Assembly (NCBI GenBank): GCA_003648815.1
Contig: QMPZ01000003.1
Span: 1 to 39,511, forward strand
Length of the DNA: 39,511 bases
Source of the DNA: Candidatus Aerophobota bacterium
Lineage (GTDB): Bacteria; Aerophobota; Aerophobia; Aerophobales; B47-G16
Reading direction: 5' to 3'
The notes under the pieces were generated by a model. It ran no database searches and was not told the DNA's origin. It saw only the letters and a list, made by a program, of their open reading frames with translations. The position numbers and the translations under genes were made by a program. Shown here piece by piece: positions 19,761-27,604 of this stretch; the stretch's first letter is position 1, and each line of letters begins with the position of its first letter.

Positions 19761-20816
19761 TTAGTCCCGAGAGTTTTCCTTGTGAGTTTTGGAAGGAAGA
19801 GGGGAGACCATTGATCTTTGCATAAGCATTCCCATCTTAATGCGAGCCATTGCAGTGAGCTTGGGATCAGTATCCAAATTGGAGACCATCTGGTATTCGG
19901 AGATTGCTTCCTTTACCCTTCCCTGGACCTCGTAACAACTTCCCAGCAAAAAATGAGAGGCAGCGCTGTTAGGATCTATCTTCAGCGCCTCCTTAGCGTC
20001 GGAGATTGCCCTGTCTAACTTTCCCCTCTGATAATAAATCATTCCCCTTTGATTGTAAAAATCTATCTTTTTAGGAGATAGATTTTTGGCCTCCTCAAAA
20101 TAACGGCTCGCCTCCTCCAACACTCCTTTCTCCTCATAAAGAACCCCTAACATAAGATAAATGGAATACTCCTCAGGGTTGAGCTTGAGGGCTTTTTTGT
20201 AAACCGCGATGGCCTCATCTACTCTTCCCTCCTCGTAGAGCCGGCTACCCTTCTCCTGAAGGAGGATGACCGGCTCAGGCTGTGGGAGGAACCTGGTCAA
20301 GACAACGTAAGCGCAAAGAAGAGCTGCAATCCCTACCCCTCCCCTTATAAGCCATTTTTTTACCACACTTAACTTTTCCTCTTTAATTAAATCATCCAGG
20401 TACCACCACCAATGAGAGGCAGGGATCTTTCTTTCCTCTCGATAAGGGGCAAGCTCGACAGAAGCTTTGAGGTGTTTGAGTATTATCTTTGCCTTTTTTC
20501 TCGCTATGGGATCGAGGTTCTCCAGTTTTGTCCTCTCTGCGGAGACATTCGTTCCCCTCTCCTCTAAGCTATGCAAAAGCTCCTCAATTTCATCCCTTAA
20601 GGTGAGCATCTTCAGGACATCTTTGCCAAGCTGCTCTACATTGGATAAGTATTTCTTGTACTCCTCGAGCATTTCTCTTAAATCGCTTAAGGTTGCTTTC
20701 TTGGGACCCATAGAAGTTCTCCCTTCAAACACGACAAACGGAAACCATCCAACGGAGAGCAAAGTAGGCAAGAAAACGACACTTGAGGGGGGATGTTTCC
20801 CCCCTTTATTAAACAA
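19761..20816 (-). CDS. Membrane-anchored tetratricopeptide repeat protein
   Basis: N-terminal coiled region, TM segment GVGIAALLCAYVVLTRFL, then TPR units (LYEEGRVDEAIAVYKKALKLNPEEYSIYLMLGVLYEEKG...). Likely start at Met36 (20711). Confidence 0.85.
   Translation of the reverse strand: MFNKGGKHPPSSVVFLPTLLSVGWFPFVVFEGRTSMGPKKATLSDLREMLEEYKKYLSNVEQLGKDVLKMLTLRDEIEELLHSLEERGTNVSAERTKLENLDPIARKKAKIILKHLKASVELAPYREERKIPASHWWWYLDDLIKEEKLSVVKKWLIRGGVGIAALLCAYVVLTRFLPQPEPVILLQEKGSRLYEEGRVDEAIAVYKKALKLNPEEYSIYLMLGVLYEEKGVLEEASRYFEEAKNLSPKKIDFYNQRGMIYYQRGKLDRAISDAKEALKIDPNSAASHFLLGSCYEVQGRVKEAISEYQMVSNLDTDPKLTAMARIKMGMLMQRSMVSPLPSKTHKENSRD
20057..20087. repeat. Inverted repeat, 12-bp perfect arms and 7-nt loop, within the TPR gene
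   Basis: AAAAATCTATCT-TTTTAGG-AGATAGATTTTT. Confidence 0.9.
20787..20804. repeat. GC hairpin (GGGGGGA-TGTT-TCCCCCC) upstream of the TPR gene
   Basis: 7-bp perfect arms with 4-nt loop in the likely leader of the TPR gene. Confidence 0.8.
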
Positions 20817-20915
20817 ATGTTTATAAATTCCTGTACTTCAAGGTAAGCTTTGCCACTGATAGATTAATCCAGGGATTTTACTGCACAGGCTAAATTCTGA
20901 GGCTATCTTTGATCG

Positions 20916-21377
20916 TTAATTCTGGCTAAGGATTTTCCGGGATAGTCTCTGACCAAAAGCCCTGGCCTCTGACAAATTCCTGATTCTTCGAAAGTCGATG
21001 ATTATGGAACCCTGTTTTTCCAGCAAGGCCATCAGCCTCTTTATGGCCTTGCTCACCCCGAGCATCTTGGGGATGACGAAGACGGCCACCTTTTTCCCCT
21101 CCAATCCACTGCATTCCCTTATGAAGGAGGCAATTTCCTCGGAAAATTTCCCACCCCACAGTCCCATCACCGGGCTTCCCACATAGACCAGGTCATAAGA
21201 AAAAAGACTCTTTATGCCAACTCCTCTAACTGCCCTTATCTGTTGTACCTGATGCCCTGCCTCCTTACTGCTTGAGGAGATAGCTTCCACAATTGCCTCC
21301 ATCTTTCTTGATTTTGGGGGATAAACTATAGCTACCCTCAATTTACTCTCCTCTATGTTTAAATAACCTGCGTTCAC
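20916..21377 (-). CDS. Flavodoxin-like protein
   Basis: 153 aa; YDLVYVGSPVMGLWGGKFSEEIASFIRE...GKKVAVFVIPKMLG; GTGA overlap with the upstream activase-type ORF. Confidence 0.75.
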   Translation of the reverse strand: MNAGYLNIEESKLRVAIVYPPKSRKMEAIVEAISSSSKEAGHQVQQIRAVRGVGIKSLFSYDLVYVGSPVMGLWGGKFSEEIASFIRECSGLEGKKVAVFVIPKMLGVSKAIKRLMALLEKQGSIIIDFRRIRNLSEARAFGQRLSRKILSQN

Positions 21378-24300
21378 AGGATGGCTTTTCGCTTACTTTT
21401 ATGATAACTTTTCACCCGGGCGATGAAGGTTCTCACCTTGTTCAAATAGTTTGCCTGATGGGAGTCATCGTAGGAAAGGCTAAGGATAGGAAAACCTGGA
21501 TAGTCCTTCTCTATCTGTGTCATCGCGGCGACGGTTATATTACCCGGCATACAGGTAAACGGCATCACGTTAACTACCCCATCCCTTCCCCTCTTTATGG
21601 AATGCAAGGTCTTTCCCACCGTCAGGATGGCCTCTCCCCTTAGGGAACGATGTAGGTATTTTTCGCCCAGCTCAAGGACTTCCCTTATTTCAGGTTCCTC
21701 ATATCCCTTTACTATTTCCTCGAAAGGAAGGACAAGCTTTTCTTCTATCATCTTCTGGAATAGATTTCTTGCCCGATTCTTAACGAACTCCAAAAAGTTC
21801 CTTTCCTTCAAACTCACATCCCTGTGCATCTCATTCGTATACATAAACCACTCTCGCATCGAAGCCAGCTCCACTTTCAGCCCATATCTTTCCAGCTCCT
21901 CTATGATGAAGTTGTTGGCAAATGGATTGTGTCTTACGTATATTTCTCCCACTACGGTAACTACGGGCCTGTCCTCTTTCTTTCTCCTTATCTTCTTAAA
22001 GGCGCCCGCAGCCTCCTTCATAACAGTAGCCACTCCTCTTCCCTCCCTTACAGCTCTGCAGACCTCATCCCGGTATTTTAAATACACCCTATCCGTCTCT
22101 CCTTTGTTTAGCTCGTCAGGTCTTATCAATCTCTGAACCTTACGCAGTATATCTATAGCCACGATGCCCTCCCAGGCTAATTTGGTAAACCTTACCCCCA
22201 GACCTCCGTAGCTGTTTTCGGAATCTAAGGAGACGACGGGGATGTCCTCATGACCAATTCTTCTTAAAATTTGTTTCTGGAAAGCACAATACTGGCCAAA
22301 TCTGCAGGGCCCCTGTGCTGTTCCCATAAAAAAGGCGCATCTTTTAGGATCAAAGTGGTCGTTATTTATCACCTTAAGGATATCCCCTGTGGTCAGGATA
22401 CAGGGATAACATTCTCTTCCCGTGGTATATTTTCGCGCCTCTCGCACGCTTCTTTCATCACTCACCTCCATAACCTCGGCTCTTTTTCCCAAAGCTTCAA
22501 GTGCTGCCTTCAGGGCATAGGAGTGATCGTCCATATAGGGAATGTAAATTGTTCTCTCATCCTCGGGCAGGTTCGCCCTGGACAGGACAGATCGGGCCAT
22601 TGGGGGTCTTCTTGTCAGAGCCTCCCTGTTCTTAACGCTGTCCAAAAAAGCCTCTAAGCGGGTGATGACCCCTGCCTCAGCGCTATGTTCGTCAATTTGT
22701 AGTTCAAGGTAAGGCCTGTCCATCTCCTCATTGAAGTACTTGCTGATAAAAGAATCCGGCCCACAGGCGAAGTTGGTAAGGTAGATGGGATAAAGGTTTT
22801 TTGTCTGTCTTATCCTTCGGGCAGCAGCTAAGATCTTCTGTCCTTGATACCAGTACAGATTAGGATAGTCATCGGAGATCAAGGAGAAGTCCAGATCCAG
22901 AAAGTCTAAAGGTATTGGCAGCATTCCTAACTCCCTCATCTTCCTGGCCAGATCAAGGTTAAGTCCCGGATCACATCCATTATAAGGCCGGGATACTATC
23001 ACAAAACCCCTCTTTCCGTTTAACTTTTCCAAGACCTCCTTACCTTTCTGTTTTAACTTCTCATAAAACCGATATTGCGCCTTTTTCGCTTCCTCAGCAG
23101 CTTTTTTGACCTTAAGTGGGTCCTCTCCTAATTCTTTGCCTATCTGAATTAAGGCCTTCTTCAATCCTTCCCTTAAGGATAGCTTTGGCTCAAGTATCTT
23201 TGTATGGGGATATTTTTTTCTATCTATGCTTGAGTTGACAAAATAAGGTAGGGCCTGAGACCAGGCACAGTTATAGGTTCTTCTCAAGATTTCTTCCTTC
23301 TTCTCGAAGTCGATCAGGCTGGGCAGGAATATATAATCCACCTTCTTCTCAAGCAGGTTCAGGACATGACCGTGGGCAACCTTCATGGGGAAACACAGCT
23401 CAGCGGTTACGGCTTCCACCCCTTGATGAATGATGGTATCGTTGGTTCTATCTGAAAGTACCACCTCATAGCCAAGTTCGGAGAAAAAGGCATTCCATAA
23501 GGGAAAAAGCTCAAAGTTGTAAAGGGCACGAGGTATGCCAATTTTCTTTCCATTTGATTTTTCCCCTTTTCTTGTTCCGGAAAAAAGAAGCCTTTCCCTC
23601 TCCTTGAAAAAGTCGGGAAGTCCCTCTATCCTCTTCCTTCCTTCCTTGCCGCTGTACCTTTCGCATCTGTCTCCGTAGGTCAGAGGCTTTTCCTCCCCTT
23701 CGATCCATACCTGATTGACCTTGCAATGGTTTGAACAACCATTGCACACAAAGGAGGTCATTCGATAGTTTACCTCACTTAAGCCAAATCCCTTAAACTT
23801 GCTCTCGCCAACCGTCTCCTCCATAGCTACGATAGCTGCTCCAATTGCCCCCAGGACCTCGTTATGGGGAGGAACGATTACCTTCCTTCCCAAGATCTTT
23901 TCAAAGGCAGCTACCACCGCCCTATTGCAGGCTGTGCCTCCCTGGAAAAATATGTTATCGCCGATTTTCCTATTTTCCACCACCTTGTTCAGGTAGTTAT
24001 AGGCCACCGAATAAGCCAGACCGGCCACAAGATCAGGAACCGGGACTCCCCTCTGTAGATGCTCGACCAACGCCGATTCCATGAAAACAGTACATCTGTC
24101 TCCCAGGTCGGCTGGGCTGTCGCTGGAGAAGGCTATCTCCTCGAACTGCTTTTTGATGTTTATCCCCAAGCTTTCTGCCTGTTCCTCTAAGAAAGAGCCT
24201 GTGCCGGCAGCGCAGACCTTGTTCATGGTAAAGTCAACTATCGCCCCGTCCTTCAAGCTAATAAACTTGGAGTCCTGACCTCCAATCTCAAAGATGGTAT

Positions 24301-25531
24301 CCACGTTCGGGTCTATATTTAAGGCTCCCTTAGCCTGAGCGGTGATCTCGTTTTTAATCACATCCGCTCCTATGAAAGCCCCTATCATATATCTTCCCGA
24401 TCCGGTGGTTGCTGCTCCTCGGATCCTGACCTTCCCCTCTACTTTTCTCCTCACCTCTCTCAGTCCGTCCTGAACAGCCTTAATGGGTTTGCCCGCCGTG
24501 GGAAGGTAGCTTTTGGCGATGAGTCGCTTACGGCTATCTATCACTGCCACATTGGTACTCACCGAGCCTATATCTATGCCCAGGTAAGCATCTATCAACT
24601 TACCATCCGCAGGAAACTTGTATTCCTCTTCCTCACGAGGAGGCTTTTCATCCTCGTAATCTAAGGAGAGTTTCGGAAGACTTGCTCGGCTGCGTCTCAC
24701 GGAAAAACTCTTGTTTAAGTTAGTCAGATCGAACCTTTCGACCTTCTTTTCCTCCAGTAAGGATAGAGCCGCGCCCAGAGCTCCTAAGGAGTAAAAATGT
24801 TCGGGAACGATTATGTTTTCCTTTCTCAAGACCTTCTTAAAGGCCACAAGCATGGCCTTATTTGCCGCAACTCCTCCTTGAAAGGATATGGGCTCGACAA
24901 AATCCTTGCCACGGGCGATGTTGCTCTTGTAACTTCTTGCCAGCGCCTCACACAATCCCATAGTTATATCCCTCATGGGAGTGGCTTTTTGTTGCAGGTG
25001 AATCATATCGCTCTTAGCAAATACAGCACATCTTCCGGCAATACGAGCAGGATTGGTGGACTTCAAGGCCTCCTCAGCAAACTCTCCTTCTATGTCCAAC
25101 TCCAATCTCTTCGCCTGCTGATCCAGGAAGGAACCGGTGCCCGAAGCACAACTTGAGTTCATGCCAAAGTCTATTACCTCCCCCTTCTCGTTAAGAGCGA
25201 TGAACTTGGCGTCGCATCCTCCAATATCTATTACCGTCCTCACCTCAGGATGAAGATGATGAATCCCCTTAGCGTGAGCTATCACCTCTTCAAAATAAGG
25301 CACCTTCCACTCCCTGCTGAGATGCTCTCCATTGGATCCGGTAACGGCTACGTATCCGAGAGGATATTTTTCAACTATTCTCCTTAGCACTTGGCGTGCT
25401 TTTTCCAAGGGCTGGCCATTGTGTCGGGTATACTTTTCCTCGTAAACGAGCCTTCCCTCCCCATCTATAACTACAGCGTTCACGCTTATTGACCCAAGAT
25501 CCAAACCCGCTATAAAGCTACTATCTTTCAT
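21374..25531 (-). CDS. Fused acyl-CoA dehydratase activase-related protein (two BadF/BadG/HgdC-type ATPase modules plus HgdB-like/DUF2229 region)
   Basis: 1385 aa; two ASKHA modules (GLDLGSISVNAVVID...SSCASGTGSFLDQQ...GRCAVFAKSDM and GIDIGSVSTNVAVID...KVCAAGTGSFLEEQ...DRCTVFMESAL), then Cys-rich FVCNGCSNHCKVNQVWIEGEEKPLTYGDRC, FACGPDSFISKYF, GRECYPCILTTGD, GPCRFGQYC. Confidence 0.92.
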   Translation of the reverse strand: MKDSSFIAGLDLGSISVNAVVIDGEGRLVYEEKYTRHNGQPLEKARQVLRRIVEKYPLGYVAVTGSNGEHLSREWKVPYFEEVIAHAKGIHHLHPEVRTVIDIGGCDAKFIALNEKGEVIDFGMNSSCASGTGSFLDQQAKRLELDIEGEFAEEALKSTNPARIAGRCAVFAKSDMIHLQQKATPMRDITMGLCEALARSYKSNIARGKDFVEPISFQGGVAANKAMLVAFKKVLRKENIIVPEHFYSLGALGAALSLLEEKKVERFDLTNLNKSFSVRRSRASLPKLSLDYEDEKPPREEEEYKFPADGKLIDAYLGIDIGSVSTNVAVIDSRKRLIAKSYLPTAGKPIKAVQDGLREVRRKVEGKVRIRGAATTGSGRYMIGAFIGADVIKNEITAQAKGALNIDPNVDTIFEIGGQDSKFISLKDGAIVDFTMNKVCAAGTGSFLEEQAESLGINIKKQFEEIAFSSDSPADLGDRCTVFMESALVEHLQRGVPVPDLVAGLAYSVAYNYLNKVVENRKIGDNIFFQGGTACNRAVVAAFEKILGRKVIVPPHNEVLGAIGAAIVAMEETVGESKFKGFGLSEVNYRMTSFVCNGCSNHCKVNQVWIEGEEKPLTYGDRCERYSGKEGRKRIEGLPDFFKERERLLFSGTRKGEKSNGKKIGIPRALYNFELFPLWNAFFSELGYEVVLSDRTNDTIIHQGVEAVTAELCFPMKVAHGHVLNLLEKKVDYIFLPSLIDFEKKEEILRRTYNCAWSQALPYFVNSSIDRKKYPHTKILEPKLSLREGLKKALIQIGKELGEDPLKVKKAAEEAKKAQYRFYEKLKQKGKEVLEKLNGKRGFVIVSRPYNGCDPGLNLDLARKMRELGMLPIPLDFLDLDFSLISDDYPNLYWYQGQKILAAARRIRQTKNLYPIYLTNFACGPDSFISKYFNEEMDRPYLELQIDEHSAEAGVITRLEAFLDSVKNREALTRRPPMARSVLSRANLPEDERTIYIPYMDDHSYALKAALEALGKRAEVMEVSDERSVREARKYTTGRECYPCILTTGDILKVINNDHFDPKRCAFFMGTAQGPCRFGQYCAFQKQILRRIGHEDIPVVSLDSENSYGGLGVRFTKLAWEGIVAIDILRKVQRLIRPDELNKGETDRVYLKYRDEVCRAVREGRGVATVMKEAAGAFKKIRRKKEDRPVVTVVGEIYVRHNPFANNFIIEELERYGLKVELASMREWFMYTNEMHRDVSLKERNFLEFVKNRARNLFQKMIEEKLVLPFEEIVKGYEEPEIREVLELGEKYLHRSLRGEAILTVGKTLHSIKRGRDGVVNVMPFTCMPGNITVAAMTQIEKDYPGFPILSLSYDDSHQANYLNKVRTFIARVKSYHKSKRKAIL

Positions 25532-25599
25532 TTTTTCTCCTCTAAAACTTGCCGAATAAGTCTTATCTACCAGACAAGAACTCTTTCATTGTAGTCAAG

Positions 25600-25627
25600 A
25601 TTTTATCACAAGGGGATGAGGTGTCAA
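25600..25627 (-). promoter_or_regulatory. Putative promoter for the activase-flavodoxin pair
   Basis: Minus strand TTGACA-(16 nt)-TAAAAT, about 70 nt upstream of the ORF start. Confidence 0.6.
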
Positions 25628-25695
25628 GCTCAGGAAACCGAAGCACATCCTCCCTCTTGCTTTCTTGAAGCATACGAATTTTATAGTTCGTTTTC

Positions 25696-25723
25696 TTGAC
25701 AAAATTATTTTTGAGTGTATTAT
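25696..25723 (+). promoter_or_regulatory. Putative sigma70-type promoter for mraZ/dcw cluster
   Basis: TTGACA (25696-25701)-(16 nt)-TATTAT (25718-25723). Confidence 0.75.
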
Positions 25724-25757
25724 GGGGAACGGTGGCATAAAGTGGGGAAAAGTGGAG
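25723..25757 (+). promoter_or_regulatory. Probable MraZ operator: four TGG boxes with exact 10-bp period
   Basis: TGGGG (25723), TGGCA (25733), TGGGG (25743), TGGAG (25753), overlapping the -10 and running toward the mraZ ATG at 25777. Confidence 0.75.
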
Positions 25758-25776
25758 AAAAACACAAGAGGAAAAG

Positions 25777-26214
25777 ATGTTCACCGGCGAATACCATCAT
25801 TCTCTGGACGAAAAGAATAGATTAACCATTCCCTCAAGACTGCGTCAACAGGCGGATAGCGAGGATCAATTTGTCATCACCCCTGGTCTTGATAAAGCCC
25901 TGTTCCTTTATCCCCTTTCGGAATGGAAAAGATTGGGAAAGAGACTGAGAAGTCTTTCTACCCTTCACTCCGATGCTCGAGCCTTCCTCAGGCTTTTTTT
26001 CTCCGGAGCTCATCCGGTTCAACCGGATGCTCAAGGTAGGATTACCCTGCCCCAAACCTTGAAGGAGATGGCCGAGATTAAGGACAAAATAGTCATAATT
26101 GGTGCATTTAATAAAATAGAGATCTGGAGCGAAGAAAGGTGGAATGAGTATTATCAGGAAAAAAGAGCTATTTTCGAGGAGTTGGCAGAAAGGATTATGG
26201 ATGTGGAGATATGA
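25777..26214 (+). CDS. mraZ: Transcriptional regulator MraZ
   Basis: 145 aa; MFTGEYHHSLDEKNRLTIPSRLRQQ and second half DAQGRITLPQTLKE; first gene of dcw cluster. Confidence 0.96.
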   Translation: MFTGEYHHSLDEKNRLTIPSRLRQQADSEDQFVITPGLDKALFLYPLSEWKRLGKRLRSLSTLHSDARAFLRLFFSGAHPVQPDAQGRITLPQTLKEMAEIKDKIVIIGAFNKIEIWSEERWNEYYQEKRAIFEELAERIMDVEI

Positions 26215-27107
26215 AAGTTTCTCTTCATCAACCGGCAATGGTCAAGGAGGTTCTATATTACCTTGCTCCTCAAGCAGGAGGCCTTTATGTAGATTGCACG
26301 ATAGGATCTGGTGGTCACAGCAGGGCTATCCTGGAGAAGACGGATGGAAAGGCCAAAATTCTGGGAATAGACCGGGATGAGGAAGCTTTAAGGATAGCTG
26401 AGGAGCAGCTGAGGGAATACGAAAAGCAGATCATCCTGGTAAAGGGAAACTTCAAGGATCTTCATGAGATCTTAAAAGGTGAGAAGATAAAAAAGGTAAA
26501 CGGTATCTTATATGATCTGGGTGTCTCTTCCATGCAACTGGATAGCCGGCAGCGAGGATTTAGCTTCCGCTGGAACAGTCCTCTTGACATGCGCATGGAC
26601 AAACAGCAGGAACTGACTGCATCACACCTGGTAAACGAACTTTCGGAAAAAAAGTTAGAGGAGATCTTTTTCAAGTTAGGGGAGGAGAGATGGGCCAGGA
26701 GGGTGGCAAAGTTTATAGTTAAAGAAAGAAAAAAGCGTCCTCTCAGGACAACGGAGGAGTTGGTAGAGACGATAAGAAAAGCTATTCCTGCGGAGGTCCG
26801 GCGAAAAAGGAAGATCCACTTCGCCACCAAGATATTTCAGGCCCTTCGCATCAAGGTTAACGAGGAGCTGGAAAATTTAAAAATTAGTCTGAACAGCTGC
26901 TTTGACCTTCTACAGAAAGGAGGAAGGGTCTGCATAATCAGCTATCATTCCTTAGAGGACCGTATAGTAAAGAATGAGTTTAGAAAGAGAAGAGAAAAGG
27001 AGATAAAGATCCTGACAAAAAAGGTGGTCAGGCCCTCATTTGAGGAAATAAGGTCAAATCCCCGCGTTCGTTCAGCCAAGCTGAGGGCAGCGGAAAAGTG
27101 TAAATGA
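26211..27107 (+). CDS. rsmH: 16S rRNA (cytosine(1402)-N4)-methyltransferase RsmH
   Basis: 298 aa; HQPAMVKEVLYYL, YVDCTIGSGGHSRAIL, LGVSSMQLDSRQRGFSF; follows mraZ. Confidence 0.97.
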   Translation: MKVSLHQPAMVKEVLYYLAPQAGGLYVDCTIGSGGHSRAILEKTDGKAKILGIDRDEEALRIAEEQLREYEKQIILVKGNFKDLHEILKGEKIKKVNGILYDLGVSSMQLDSRQRGFSFRWNSPLDMRMDKQQELTASHLVNELSEKKLEEIFFKLGEERWARRVAKFIVKERKKRPLRTTEELVETIRKAIPAEVRRKRKIHFATKIFQALRIKVNEELENLKISLNSCFDLLQKGGRVCIISYHSLEDRIVKNEFRKRREKEIKILTKKVVRPSFEEIRSNPRVRSAKLRAAEKCK

Positions 27108-27604
27108 AGTGGTTTTTATTGATCCTCATCTTCGTCTTCGCGGTGGTGGGAACAGAGATATACCAAAATGTGGAGTTGGTAAGGGATAGTTACAACATAC
27201 AAAAGCTTAAAAGGAGAATAGAGAAGTTAAAGAAGGAAAATGAACTCCTCAGGGTGAAGATCTCAAATTCTTTATCTTTGAAAAATCTGGGTAGGTACGC
27301 TCGGGAAGAACTCAAGCTGTCCAATCCTCGCGAAGTAAGAATACTGAAGACCTTTCGGGAAGAAAAAGTCAAATCTTCTCGACAGAACCAGAGAAAATGG
27401 AGCCTTCTTGGAGGGTGGCCTGGACAAAAACTTAAATTTCTATTCGATGGCATTGAAAATTTAAAAGTTTTTATGATTGAAAGGCTTAAGAGGTTAATAA
27501 AAAGGAGGGCTTATCTTGGCCGGAAAAGAAATGAGGATTCGTGCTCGAACCCCTCTTATCCTAATTTTGCTTCTGTTTGTCCTCATAGAAGTTCGTCTTT
27601 TTGA
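27104..27604 (+). CDS. ftsL: FtsL-like septum protein
   Basis: Short bitopic protein: N-terminal TM MKWFLLILIFVFAVVGTEIYQ then coiled coil IQKLKRRIEKLKKENELLRVKI; syntenic with ftsL. Confidence 0.75.
   Translation: MKWFLLILIFVFAVVGTEIYQNVELVRDSYNIQKLKRRIEKLKKENELLRVKISNSLSLKNLGRYAREELKLSNPREVRILKTFREEKVKSSRQNQRKWSLLGGWPGQKLKFLFDGIENLKVFMIERLKRLIKRRAYLGRKRNEDSCSNPSYPNFASVCPHRSSSF

Noticed and set aside
21597-22136. 179-aa plus-strand ORF opposite the activase gene
   Set aside because: Ser/Leu-rich antisense shadow of a well-supported CDS; same reasoning applies to 10454-10933, 14508-14972, 18827-19240 and 150-590.
25563-25784. 73-aa minus-strand ORF in the activase-mraZ intergenic region
   Set aside because: Spans both divergent promoters and the MraZ boxes, and has no recognisable motif.
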